NCBI GenBank assembly: GCA_030549495.1
Contig: JAUIRK010000207.1
Span: 1 to 64,000, forward strand
Length of the DNA stretch: 64,000 nucleotides
Direction: 5' to 3'
Source: Nectonema munidae
Lineage: Eukaryota > Nematomorpha > Nectonematoida > Nectonematidae
Position numbers and translations under genes: made by a program. Positions within the stretch are counted from its first letter, which is position 1; each line of letters opens with the position of its first letter. The notes under the pieces are model-generated. The model saw nothing but the letters and a program-made list of their open reading frames with translations. It was not told where the DNA came from and did not search any database. Positions 43,850-55,842 of this stretch are shown here, one piece after another.

Positions 43850-46097
43850 AGCCCGAAACAACTTTCCCCAAAATTTTTGAAATATCTTGGCATAATCAAA
43901 TTTGCTTCTGAGATACAAAAATAGTTTACTTAGTTTCAATAGGTCGTTCCTTAAATATGTGAATAATTAAAAACCATGAACAGATAGGAGTTCCAATAAA
44001 AATGGAAATGAGTGAGAGTATGCTATATTTTATTAGACAGTTTATACACATTTTTTAAGAATCATTATAAAGATTTTGGTGGATCCTATCATAAATTTCA
44101 ACATTAAAGGGTTCAGGGCGGTGTTCTAATTAAAGCTATTATAATGGCATTAGAACTCAGAGAATACTGACCAAACAACTCTAAATCATTTTTGCTGAAT
44201 AAAATATTAAGAAATTAGACAACAAAAAAAGTCATTCTTTTCCATCAAACCGCGGTAACGATAATAATAATAATAATCTAATACGAAGTCAATATGTGGC
44301 ATAACTAAGAAAATATTTCAAAATAGTTGAGATATAAATATCATCTAACATAACAAGCAACATTTTTAAGATGTTAGGTCATCAATTCAGAAGAATATTT
44401 TTGTGTTAAAAATGCAAAATCACAGTGAGAAGTAAAGGAAAATTTATGGAAGTTTTTTGTGAAAAAATGGCTAGGAAATAGGATGATAAAATTGAGAATA
44501 AAAAATGCGTAATGAAAGTAGCAATTAATCTTTTAAACGATATGACAGACATACTTGAATTAGAGCAAAACATCATTCGCCTTTCGGAGATGGGAAAACG
44601 AGTAAAAAGGTTGAGAGATAGAATTCACATTATGCTCACGCTTATGTATGTAAATTAGCCGATTAACTAACTAAATAATCTTCATCCGCTGAATCTGATT
44701 GGCTCTCTTCCACTGTGAGCTACTCCTACTACTGTTAAATGAAAAAATAGGCAAACTGTATTATGTACATATATACACAGTGAATACATGCTGTGCGAAT
44801 GACGGCAAGCACTTCTTGCTCACAAAGAAGCATGGCTTGGAGAGAGAGTCTTTAAATTTGCCTGGCGTAATTGCCATCACCATTCAAGGGATGGTACATG
44901 TGAAACTTAATCCTCTCGCCATTAGGGTCAGAGCTTTTATCATGGAGGCAGAATCCTTAGGCGCGATTATGAAAGAAACTTTGATATTCATATTAATGAT
45001 GGATGATATAATCAAAATAGGTTTCACAGATGTTTAGCTGACCTTGTGGGGTGTTTTTAGTTACATATGAGCAGTAAGTTTTGAAATTCGCGACTTTACT
45101 TTTCTCAGAGTCTCGTGTCTCATCTTCAAGGAGATGGCTGTTCCTATTCTTTTTTTAAATTGCCTTGAGTTGAAAAAACTGCCTCACACAAGTGGGTAAA
45201 AGAAATGGAACAAGTCTATCTGCTCAATTTGCAGTATGACTGATACATAGTCAACCAGAACCGAGTTATTGTTTTCATTCAAAATCCTTTCTTACATCGG
45301 AATCTTAGATTTCATTTGAGATGCTAGTCACATCAAGTTATGGATTTCTTACCAATGATTTAGGTTATTCTTATAGATCAGAAAGATATCCTTTACATTG
45401 TTCTGCTAGAGACTAAACATCTTTGTTTACCTCATTATTGAGGAACTGATCTAGGTGTTCCTCAGACTCATCGATCAGTCAATAAACTTTATTTAGAATC
45501 ACGAGAATTTTAGAATTTAGAAACAAAGGTAAAAAAAGAATATGTAATTTTTTTTTTGAAATTTCAAATTAAAAGTTTTCAGCTGGTGAAAAATATCGCC
45601 AAAATTTTATTTCATACTTTATGTTGAAGTGAGGCCGAAGATCTATTATTTGAAAGTCCAGAAAAATCTTGATTTGATCTCAAAGTCACGATTCTGTTAA
45701 GCAACGTTGGTGTTTACAAAATGAGGACTCCGTGGTGAGCATGCATGTCTTTACATAGTTTTTGAATAGACGAGTGCTGCCATTTTCAAATAAACTACAA
45801 TTTTGATCACAGAATCGAGCACTTTCTTCAGGAAAGCACAGAGTCTTGCTCAATAGTGGAGCATCACGTGAATTCATTTGTACGCTCATAACATATGTAC
45901 ACCAAATAATAAAACATTAAAAATGAATACAAAACGAACGCAAAAAAGTATCAATTTATTGACACACATGTCGCATAAATATTTCAGACATAACTGCAAA
46001 ACCTCTCCTCCATATTGCACACACTCAAGCAAAGATATAAAGAAAAAAAATTGAAGAATGAAAAATTGAGACTTTGAAAAGGCAATTTCTCTTTCTT
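43850..46097. other. No recognised gene; one unassigned frame
   Basis: A 112-codon frame at 44699-45037 (plus) has no recognisable domain. A short (ATA)n tract is near 44262. No other feature is supported. Confidence 0.35.
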
Positions 46098-46121
46098 CGC
46101 TAATGTAATGAGGGTTTACTG
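46098..46121 (-). mobile_element. Orphan pogo/Tigger-like end
   Basis: On the minus strand it reads CAGTAAACCCTCATTAC and is preceded by TA. Possibly one end of the pogo relic family found at 47.3 kb; no partner was identified. Confidence 0.4.
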
Positions 46122-46454
46122 TACATAAGTGTACACACGTTCTTCACAATTAAAAATTGTGAATTGAAAAATGTTAAAGAATTTTTAATAAATATTTATC
46201 CTACTATGTTCCTATAAAATATTTGTAAAAAAATATAAAAAATGCTTGGTTATAATATTTTCCTACTCAATTTGGACGTGTAAAAACCTTGATGTTTTTT
46301 ACGTTCTCTAATAAATATCATTATTATTATTATTAGTATAAAATATAGACACTTTTTTTAACTAAAAATCAAAGCCAAAGAGCAGTGAACAGCTTAAAAG
46401 CTCTAGAAAATAACAGTAAAGTGTGGAGGGAATAAAAATCTAAATTAAAGATAG

Positions 46455-46890
46455 GCCAGAAGAATCTTGACATTGTTAATAATTTCTTATATCTTGGTAT
46501 AAATTTAGTTTACAGTCTTTCTTGCGTTCAGCATTGTAACAGTATTGTCACTAAACTCTTTCTGTATTCAAGAACTTTTGGAAAATCACAATTGTATCAG
46601 GTATCTAAAATTAAAAGCTCTTGTTTACTTCTTACAACTCTTCATTGTTGTCTGTCTGTAACGTTCTAACTAAGGAGCCAGAATAAATCAATTAACTTCA
46701 AAAACTTGAAAAATCATTCAAGAAAGCCGTGTGTTGTTTGCATATATAGTGACGATACTGAAAGAGCATTTAATTCAGATGTTAGATCAGTTCATGTCTA
46801 TCATCTATGCATTTCCGCTTATAAATCCTTTCTAAACTTTCAACTTAATCCAGCTGCCCATATTGTTATAATACCAGAGCTTTCTTAAAT
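46455..46890 (+). mobile_element. Non-LTR retrotransposon (LINE) relic, 3' part of reverse transcriptase ORF
   Basis: The translation reads NNFLYLGINLVYSL with a following QHCNSIVTKLFL, resembling the F-x-YLG segment after the reverse-transcriptase core of jockey/CR1-type LINEs. After a stop and a frameshift, KLEKSFKKAVCCLHI follows, like the usual QRRFLR region. Heavily decayed; family assignment is tentative. Confidence 0.5.
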
Positions 46891-47269
46891 CTCTTAAGTC
46901 CACATATTTTAGCACTAATTTTTCAATTTGTTTTAATTAGATCTTATTTAATTTTGTTTTAAAATTTCATAAATATTTATAATTGTTATTATATAGTTTC
47001 ATATTGTCTTTCATTTTTACGTCATTTATACAAAAGTTTCGGAATATGTTTTGACCATTTTGATTTGACTTTCATACTTCTGTAAGTTTCTATTTTATAC
47101 AACTAAATATTACATTATTTCTTTGATAATAAAGTTAAAAAATATCCAGGTAACGAGTTAACTTGACCAATGTTTCAGGATATGCTAAATGAAAATGTTA
47201 AAAAATTGGCCTGCCAACATGAGAAAGGGCAAGAGCCTTAGAAATAACATTTTTGAGAATAAATATGCT

Positions 47270-47530
47270 GAGATTATGATACTGAAAACCTATTTTTAAT
47301 ATGGATGAGACAGCACTTTCTTGGATTAAAAACTCTCTTCATTTGATGTTCAAATTTTGCTAGTACAAAGCAATCAAGAGGAAAATGAGCCTGTTCTTAA
47401 CTGTTTCTATGACTGGATAAAGAATTATAGAAAGAGTCGTTGATTAAAAAAGTATATCTGGAAAAAATGGAAAGTACAGCGTTAAAAGAAATAAAGATTA
47501 CAGACTTTTTCAAGCATGCTCGAATATGAT
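47270..47530 (+). mobile_element. pogo/Tigger (jerky-type) transposase relic
   Basis: KPIFNMDETALSWIKN at 47285-47332 matches the first catalytic Asp box (NxDETG) of pogo-type DDE transposases. ALKEIKITDFFKHAR at 47475-47523 resembles their C-terminal DxFF ending. The intervening several hundred codons are missing, so the copy is a deletion derivative. Confidence 0.6.
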
Positions 47531-47804
47531 TGCTTGCTTTTTACGACATCACATAAAAACAAATTTTTATAAATAAGATTAGTTTTTGTATCAGCGCCAC
47601 CTGTTTAAAGGCATCCTTTTTTTGTTTGCAAAGGAGGCTGAAATAGACAAGGGGCAGTCAACCCAGGTGTATTGTATATTCCAAAATGACACACTGATGA
47701 CTTTCTTCCATAATGTTAAAATTATTCAATTCACTTTTATGCAAGCATTCCATTTGCTATCCAAATCCAAGCATATTTGTTAGATTTAAAAGTACCCGCT
47801 CTCT

Positions 47805-47940
47805 CGCTATTCTTTGCCTTATTAGGAGGCGTGCGTAAGCTTGTCTGGATCTTGCTTTGACACTTGATAGTCTCCGGTTCGAATCCCAGCCTTCTCCCTT
47901 CACCGTTTCTCGATGAAAGCACTTCGTCGTGTTTTTACCA
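47805..47940 (+). mobile_element. tRNA-derived SINE, family C
   Basis: Box-A-like GCGTAAGCTTGTCTGG and box B GGTTCGAATCC (47876-47886) define a tRNA-like head. Downstream lies TCTCGATGAAAGCAC (47908-47922), nearly identical to a body motif of family A. No target duplication was seen. Confidence 0.55.
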
Positions 47941-47949
47941 CGACTCATA

Positions 47950-49675
47950 ATTGATATACAAAATTTTAATAGACATAGCTAAAGAATTTTGCAGTCAAAG
48001 CGCTTTGCGAAAAACACGAGCACAAAAAACGTGTATCTGAACTTGGGAATAAAAACGTTTCAACTAAATTCGGTAAAAACGTGTCCGGAATCTTCACCTA
48101 CACATCCTATCCAATCAAAGAAGACGGTCGTTGGCAATTCAAAATGTTTAAGCGTTAAATACGACAAAAACAAAGATGGCATTATATCGAGACAAATTCA
48201 AAAGATCTCTCTAAACTATATAAAAAAGAATAAAAGATGTTTCTCTACCCTGGAAATATGAGGAATCGTTTACACCCCTTCATAAAAATAAATAAAGTTT
48301 TATCCTACCAAAGTTTCATGCCGAAATAGATAGAAGTCTCTTATATTTATGTATAATTTAATCAATCCAACTTCGTTCATTCAACAAAATACTTTCAAAA
48401 TTATTTTCAAAGCTTTCAAAATTTCCTGATTAACAGCTATCAGTCTATAAGTTATAATTGAGGTAGGTCAATAAAGTCCATTTTTGTTTTGGCAAAAAAC
48501 TACATAAGATTACATAAGCACTTCTTTTTAAACAGGTTAATCAAATCTTATTTGATAAAGTTTGTGTAAAAGAAGATCAAGTTAATAAATATAAATCTAC
48601 AAAAGTCAAGTTTTTAAATTCCCAATTTTTTGTAAGTAATCAAGATTTTACAAAAATTTCAGAAATAAAATAAGCCAAGCATTTTTAGTATGATTTATTT
48701 TATAATTATTAGAATAGAATATTTTTAATAGATTTCATTTAAATGTCAGAATGCTCCATTGTGGAACATAAATTCATACGTTTAATCTCAAAATAAAAAA
48801 CGTATGCTTCCTTTTAAATGATGCTGTCAAGTAAGACATTTCAGCCGGTAAACACGTCGTAAAGTTCTTTCTTTACACAGGAGGGATATTTCATGTGTCT
48901 TTGTTTTGTGCATATTTTGCACAAGTGCCTTTACATTTTAAGCACACTTGTAGCATCAAATGCACTGCTAGTCCGATAAAAATGAACAAGTGAAAGGAGA
49001 ATAAGAAAATAACTACTATTTGACACTTTAAGTTTTCTCCAGACTCAGACTTTATAAAATGAAAAACGTGGTATAGTGTTGAAATGTAACATGATGAAAG
49101 ATGTTTGGTAAAGAAAGAGAAGGAATTAGTAATAACGGAAACCGTGCAAGATGCTATTAATTAATTTGGAAAATTAATTATAGAAGAAATATTTTAAGTC
49201 AACTTTTTGAAGAATGAAATTTTTGAAGGATTTTCAAGTCAACTTTTGTTGCCACTTAAAATTCATGAATTTATTAAAAATAATTTTAATTACAATAAAG
49301 GGTTAAAACACTTTAATTATTTTTTAAAATAAAATCACTGTTAAGAACAATAGGATTGATATAACATTCTAGTAATTCAAATATATTTGAAAAAAGCTAG
49401 TGAAATAAAAGTTAACAAAAATTTAATATAACGTCTTCAAATTGATAATCTTTGAAATTAAAAGTTTAATGACATAACAAATTTGCTGTATAAAATAAAG
49501 CCTAAAAATTCTTTTCACATAAAACTAAAGAACGCCTACCAACCTTTGTCATTCATAACAGAGTTCGCGCTAAACAAAAATTTTATAGGAGGATGGCGTT
49601 CCAAAAGGGCATTTTTTAACTTAATTAAATGCACATCGGTGGTGTGGCAAGACCAGTATAGAGAGACGAAAACGC
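47950..49675. other. No gene recognised
   Basis: A+T-rich; the 90-codon frame at 47989-48261 has no recognisable domain. Confidence 0.4.
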
Positions 49676-49779
49676 ATAACCCTATTAGTGCTGGGTTGTC
49701 ATGATACTCGTTTTAAGCTCCCCCCCCCCTTTAGCTAAAAAAAGTTATTGTACCAAATTGGGTGAAGCAATTCTCACCT

Positions 49780-50045
49780 AGACCATTTCATTTCTTGATT
49801 CAGATTTTACATTTAAGGTTTGAAGATATATGACAATGTCAATGAAATGTGTGGTTTACGTCTGAAAACTTTCTACAAAAATATTATATCAAATTTTATA
49901 TGAAATCTATGTTTTTATACCGAATGAAGCCTGCTAGTTTCTCTTCTAGACTCAATTTTTGCATTTAGGATTTAAAAATATCTGAAAGTGTCAATCAAAT
50001 GTGCGGTTTACGTCTTAAAACTGACTGCAAAAATATTTATTCCAC
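49780..50045 (-). repeat. Two units of minisatellite array 2, reverse orientation
   Basis: GTGCGGTTTACGTCT, TTTGCATTTAGGAT and GAAATCTATGTTTTTATACC are reverse complements of the unit landmarks at 13860-15050. They lie just inside the left end of this piggyBac relic. Confidence 0.8.
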
Positions 50046-50942
50046 TTTTGGTGAAAAACTACCAAACTAACTAGTTCGCTAAACCTTCGCATGACGTTCT
50101 TAATTGAATAGGGCACGGATGACGCCCTCTGGAGTTTTACTCCAGTTGCATCACAATTGCCATTAGTGTCGTCTATTGAAACAAAAACGTTGAGAATACT
50201 CATGCAATGATGCTCTCCCGACAATCACAAAATCATTTCTATTTTGATTTCTTCCACTATAAACAAACTTGAGTATTTGTTTATTATTTTTTCAACAAAG
50301 CATGTTGTTTTCATAATTCGTAATGTATCATTCTACCCATATCATCATCGTGTGTGTTGTTCTGCCAACTAGTGATTCCTCCGACCTAAATATTTTTACA
50401 TGACGTTGCAAATCATTGCATTTTCTTGCCAGTTTTTCTTAAAATCATACCACGTTATGGATGAATCACTTTTGCATCTGTCATCCATGAAGTGTTATTT
50501 CGTGAACACATACCATTTTTGTTTCATAAGCTCTTTGCTTCTTATTCCTACATTTCCTTTTCTGATTTTTCTCGCCTTATGGATAGTTCGTCTCTCTCTT
50601 CAGAATTTTCAACCAACTTTAGCGATGATAATTTCACTTGTTCGTTTTCAAGTTCTGAAAACAGTGATTTCGAATATGATGAAAATCTTGAAGCCCCAGA
50701 TCAAACTTCGTGCTCATGGAATCCCGTTTCTAAGAAAAGTGGAAGACCCAGAAGTAGAAATATAAGAAATGTTACGAGAAATCCTCCAGGAACGAAAGGG
50801 AAGCAAAAGACGTGACGAAACCACTAGAAGCTTTTTCATTGTTTTTCTCGAAAGAATTGGTTGGACACATTTACATGATGACAAGAAAAAAAATGAATGA
50901 GAATTATGGGTAATAGATATTTTTCAAACATAACATGCACGC

Positions 50943-51110
50943 CTACAATGTGTGTATGCTATTTCGTGTGTGTATGTAATGTATGTGCGTTTATGTGTAT
51001 GTACGTGTCAGCTTGTGTGGTACCCTCTCATCAGGGTGTGTATATGTACATGTGACCTTTGGTGGTACCATCATCAGTGTGCGTGTATAAGTTTTGGTGT
51101 GTATGTGTGT
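50943..51110 (+). repeat. GT-rich tract, left part
   Basis: Degenerate TGTGTATG-type minisatellite, interrupted at 51111 by the TA-flanked element and continued at 51992. Reading frames across it are composition artefacts. Confidence 0.85.
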
Positions 51111-51111
51111 A

Positions 51112-51990
51112 CAGTGATCCCTCGTTTATCGCGGTAATAGGGACCGGAACCTCCCGCGGTAAGTGAAAATCGGCGAAGTAAGTAACATTAGTTTTTTTAA
51201 GAATTTATTCATCTGTGTCTTAGGTTAACAAAATATTTTAAATATCTATCTATCTATTTTTTATATATGATGTATTTATTAATTTTAATGATTGCATATA
51301 AAATTTAAATTGTTTTATTTATTGAGCCAAAATAAAATGGAGTTTTCAAAATAATTAGGAAAGCGCCTCATTGCTAAATATTGTCACATTTCGTCAACAT
51401 TTTCATCTAAAAAAGACAAAGAAACTGATGGTTGCAATGAAGGAGCTTACCGACTACTCGTAGATTCTTTTGATGATATTGCTGAAGTTTTTCCTTTGGA
51501 TAAAAACATAGTAATGGGCAATTGCTGTCTTTGTATTTTCTTTTGCTGTAAAATACTTTTGTACAAAGACATAAGTCCCATCAATACGATTACTAAACTC
51601 AACAGCTCTAACCATATTGTCGTCGACCTCTAGTGCAAATTGTTGCAATACCTTTGTCATGTTGCATAATTACTGTAGATTTTCTAGGATGATGCCTCGC
51701 GCTTCGATTTTCTCTTCTTGCTCTTGTGCGTTTTCTTCTTGAGTATCAGACTTAGCTGAGATTGAATTAAACATATTCTTGCATTCCACTAGGTCATATT
51801 TTAAATAAAATCGGAAAGCAAAAAACAAAAGTGACAGGATAAAACAATTAAAAAGAGGATAATAAATCAGAAGTTTTAAAAATGAAAATTAAGATACAGT
51901 TTTTAGCTTATTGAATAATATTTAATTTTAACTAAATATTGCTAAAAAATCCGCGATGCACTGAAGCCGCGGAGTAGCAAGGGCTTACTG
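51112..51990. mobile_element. pogo/Tigger-like non-autonomous element, 879 bp
   Basis: Terminal repeats CAGTGATCCCTCGTTTATCG (left) and CAGTAAGCCCTTGCTACTCC (right, reverse complement) are each flanked by TA, and both reach CGCGG soon after. It splits the GT-rich tract, so it is younger. A minus-strand frame at 51660-51454 (KVLQQFALEVDDNMV and on) could be a remnant of the transposase tail but is not diagnostic. Confidence 0.8.
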
Positions 51991-51991
51991 T

Positions 51992-52500
51992 ATATGCTCC
52001 TCCGCGTTCCGTGTGGAAGTGTTGCTGTTTGTGTATTTACGTGTGCGTATGCTTCTCCGCGTGTATATGGGTGTCTGTGTGTGTGCAATCAATGTGAGTA
52101 GAAGTGTTTGTGTGTGTATGCTCGCCACGTGTTTATGGGTGTCTGTGCATGTGTGTTTATGTCTGAGGGCGTGTGAGCACACTTACCAGTGTGTCTAGAA
52201 GTGTTGGCGCGTCTATGCATGTAGAAGTTTTTGTGTGCGTGTGTATAGAAGTGTTAGTGCGTGTATGTGTATGTGAAAGTGTTGGTATCTGTGTTTGTCC
52301 GTGTGTGTGTAATTGCGCATGTGTATGTGTTTGTGTGTGCTCGTATTTGGGTTTCTGTGCGTGTCTCTGGTATGCGTCTGTGTGTGTGAGTTTGTGTGTC
52401 TGTTTTTTCCGTCATCCTCTAACAGTTTTCCTGAGTGTTTCTCTTATCAGTATATGTGAGTTTTCAACTTTGTTTGTGATTATATGGGTGTAGTGTTGTA
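51992..52500 (+). repeat. GT-rich tract, right part
   Basis: Degenerate GTGTGTGTATG-like repeats with recurring AGAAGTGTT and ATGGGTGTCTGTG landmarks. It continues the tract that stops at 51110. Confidence 0.85.
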
Positions 52501-53504
52501 ATGGGTTGTCTCAGATGTTCATGCGTATGCCCATTTGAGGGTTTTTATAAGCTATTCTTGTAAGTTGGGAGTTCGTGTTCGTGTATTTACTATTAATTTG
52601 TATAAAAATTGTCAAACTGTTATTTGTTTTAGGTTATCTACTCCGAAATTTACTTATTTGCGCAAATATTATGAAAAATTCACTGTTGATTCACTACTCG
52701 CTTACTTTGGATGCCTACTGTTTTTAGGACAGACGAATGATCAGAAAACAAAAGTTATGATCGAATTTCTCCAGTCAGGTTTTTGCATGACTATTTTTTT
52801 GAAAAATGTCATAAGTTTTGGACACCTACAAAGTCAGTCACAATTGATGAGCAACTGGTTTCTTTCAGAGGTGGATGTCCAGTGAAAGTTTATGACCCAA
52901 AATAGCCTAGACATTACGGTATTAAGTTCTATCATCTCAACGATTCTAGAACTTATTACTGTTTGAAACCAGGTATTGGAGAAAATTATTTCTCTGGGAA
53001 TTCGATCGTGAAGAGATTGACAACGCTCTCTGAGATACCAAGTGGTTGCGGTGTCTTCACAGATCGATTTTTCAGATCCCATCTTGCTGAATGGATGACG
53101 GAGAATAATTTGACTATATGTGGAACGGTCAAATCAAGCAGAAGGTTTGTTCCTGGAATATTACGCCCTCAGTATCTGAAGACACTAAAGCTCCAAGAAT
53201 GTGAGAGCAAGATAATTTATTCAAAGTATGCCTCTCTCGCAGCCTACATTCCTCGAAGACACGCTACAAAAAATTTCAAAGTTGTATATGTATTGTCTTC
53301 ACAACACTGTACAAGCTTAGAGTTAATTGGAGACAAAGCTAAACCAGAGTCGCTTCTGTCTTACAACAGGTCAAAAAGTGGAGTGGATAATCGCATGATT
53401 AGATCATATCGATCCTACAAACCTTCAAGATGGCCAACATGGCAAGAATCTTCTATGTGTGGGTGGGTGCAAGTATCGATTCGCATCCTCAGGCTCTAGT
53501 CTTA

Positions 53505-54078
53505 CTCTGGGAGAGGGGGCTAGGGTGGAGAGAGTTGGCTAGGCTCCTATTGATTACAATGGTCCTATCGCATCACTTGGGTTCCATGCAATAGGAGCAA
53601 TTCTTATTTTTATTTGTGTGAATTGCCTAATTATTGAAAGGACCAACTAGAAAATGAAACGACTAATTTACAAGAATATAATAATTCCAATAAAGTTCTA
53701 AACATTTCGCCACCACGAATCAATGCATCAGAACAAACATTCCTCATTGGCCACTTTAATTTGCATATCGTATCAAATTTCAGTGTGCAAAGAGGGATTA
53801 TCTTTGGTGCTGGTGAAAACCTCCGAACCCAAAATTTCGTAAAGCCAATAGAAGAAGAATTGTAATACTTAAAACAGAGTCTACGTTATGTTTAGAGTTT
53901 GTTTAGCATTAGTGTCAGGGTTATTTTACCGTAAAATTTACAGAACTTAGCTTCTGCCATTTTGCTTTCGAGGTCTTTTAACGAAAAAGAGGCATCTCTA
54001 TATCGAAAGGCAGCAAACTGTTCGTTTTGAAAGTAAGTTTAGTTAGTTGTGGACTAGTTAGTGTTAATTCACAACTAT
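53505..54078. other. No feature recognised
   Basis: This may include the lost right end of the piggyBac relic; no boundary could be set. Confidence 0.35.
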
Positions 54079-54088
54079 CTTATGAATT

Positions 54089-55834
54089 TAGGGCAAACAG
54101 AAATTGACCTATAAATTATGAAAAAATTGACTTTTAGAAAAAAAAATTGACTTTTTGAGAGAAAAAATTGACCTAAAATTTTTACTTTTGATTTTTAATA
54201 AAAATAGTTGAGGCAATGAAAAAAACTTTATTATGCAAGATAAAATTAATAGTCTGAAGAATTAAAGTAAAATAAAAAATAATTAATAACATTTTAAGGT
54301 AAAAAATTACGATCTTTAGCCAGCAGTTTTTTCAGCATTGAAAAAGATCTTTCAACAGAGCATGTTGTTGCAGGACAGTTCTGCAGCTTCAAGTATATGC
54401 TTGGAGATATTTCTCGGTTACTCATTTCTACAATTTTTTTCAAGTCATTCTTTTCTATTCTTTTGTCCAGATAAGGTCGAATTTTGCAATCATCTTTGTC
54501 AAATGATAAGGACTTAATAACATCATAGGCATTTTGTACTGTAAAAGACGTCGATTCAATTTTTTCTATGATTCCAGCAAGCTTCACATCATTTTGTTTA
54601 ATTTTTATTAACTGAGCAAAAAGGTCATCATTTTCAGCACTCTTTTTAGCCCTTTTGACCAAAATCCCATCCTCATCTTCAAATTCGCTCACAATTTTCC
54701 TCACAAGAGTTAAGTTGTTGCAGTAATAATCAGCTGCATTAAGCCAACTTGCCCGTCTGGTTACTATTGGCGCTGGAGGATATCCTATTGTTTTGAAAAG
54801 AGCTCTTCTGCTTTTATTTTTAATCGTTGCCATTTTCAGAGTGCTTATTAGCTCGTCAACTTCTTTAAAAAAGATTTGACTCGCATGGCGCAATTGTGTA
54901 GTAGATGGGCGGTGCATGTGACGTGAAAAATATTGGGGTAAATGTGTTTCAGTACATCACCCGTCACGATATTGTAGCTCGCAGCATCTGTCAGAAGGAG
55001 GAGAAAATGATTTTTTGATACTTGAAAATTTTTCAAGACATCATCTACAATTTCAAACAATTTTTTGGAATTAATATTTTCATCCAATGGTCCACAAGTA
55101 ACTAGCCAAGATTTCCCAGGTTGATCAGCAATGATAATTAAAACATCAACATAACTTACATCTTTAACAATGCTTTCATCGACAATAAGAAAAACTTCCT
55201 TATTTCCAATTTTGTCTTTTATTTTATTCATTAGTTCAAAAGATAGATCAGAAACTATGCTGCGGCTGGTAGAAACAGAAGGAAGTGAGTGCCCAAGGTC
55301 CATAAAAAGACTTTTTATTGAAGGATGCGAAAGTTTGTGCAATGGAATATTTGCTTCTAAGAAGCATTTAACAATTTTTTTTGAAAATATTTTTTCTCCT
55401 GTTTCTAAATACTTTCGTTTTTGATTAGTGGAACATACTGAAAAATCTGCCATTTTTTTCAAATAATTTACTCAATTCTCCATTTTCCGCCATTACAACG
55501 TTAATAGATAGGATAAAATTATTTACTCATTTTAGTGGGACCGATGATACTGACATAACAAAAAAGATAGAATGAAATCGATTGAAAAAATTTCAAAAAA
55601 TAAAATTTTAAAACACTTTTTCTTAATAAATTAGTTTTTTTCATTACATTTCTTTTGTTCTACAATGTTTATCTTTCCTACACAAAAATTTAAAAAATTG
55701 ACTTTTACAAAAAAAAATTGACTTTATTGACCTTAAAAAAATTTTTTTTTTGCTTTTTTGTAGTCAAAAACTTTAAAGAACTTAGTGAAACGCTTTTTGT
55801 GTAATATTTTTATTTATTGACTTTATTCGCCCTA
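54089..55834 (-). mobile_element. Compact hAT transposon, nearly complete, one frameshift
   Basis: Terminal repeats TAGGGCAAACAGAAATTGAC and TAGGGCGAATAAAGTCAAT (right, reverse complement) are flanked by CTTATGAA (54079-54086) and CTTATGAT (55835-55842). Subterminal AAAATTGACTTT repeats occur at both ends. The transposase is in two overlapping minus-strand frames, 55462-54848 (204 codons) and 54917-54294 (207 codons). The first contains VDESIVKDVSYVDVLI, LTDAASYN and CTAHLLHNC; the second ends in PATTCSVERSFSMLKKLLAK, the hAT dimerisation motif. A single frame change in the overlap appears to be the main break. No BED finger is visible; the N-terminus resembles CGGBP1-like hATs. Confidence 0.88.
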
Positions 55835-55842
55835 CTTATGAT

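Larger units (their letters stand above)
49680..53500 (+). mobile_element. piggyBac element relic with broken transposase
   Basis: The left end CCCTATTAGTGCTGGG (after ATAA, a decayed TTAA) matches the element at 11596. A frame from ATG 50579 to 50815 is Ser/Asp-rich and may be the transposase N-terminus. The core lies at about 52600-53440: AYFGCLLFLG, TIDEQLVSFRG (first catalytic Asp), GVFTDRFF (second) and YNRSKSGVD (third), followed by RWPTW. At least one frame change and a stop separate these parts. The N-terminal part and core are separated by a GT-rich tract split by a pogo-like insertion. The right end was not found, so the element may be 3'-truncated. Confidence 0.7.

Noticed and set aside
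47737-47948. Two overlapping minus-strand frames of 61-63 codons
   Set aside because: They overlie the tRNA-derived SINE at 47805-47940 and have no domain; a repeat explains them better.
52173-52493. 106-codon Cys/Val-rich reading frame
   Set aside because: It lies entirely in the GT-rich minisatellite; the composition explains the open frame.
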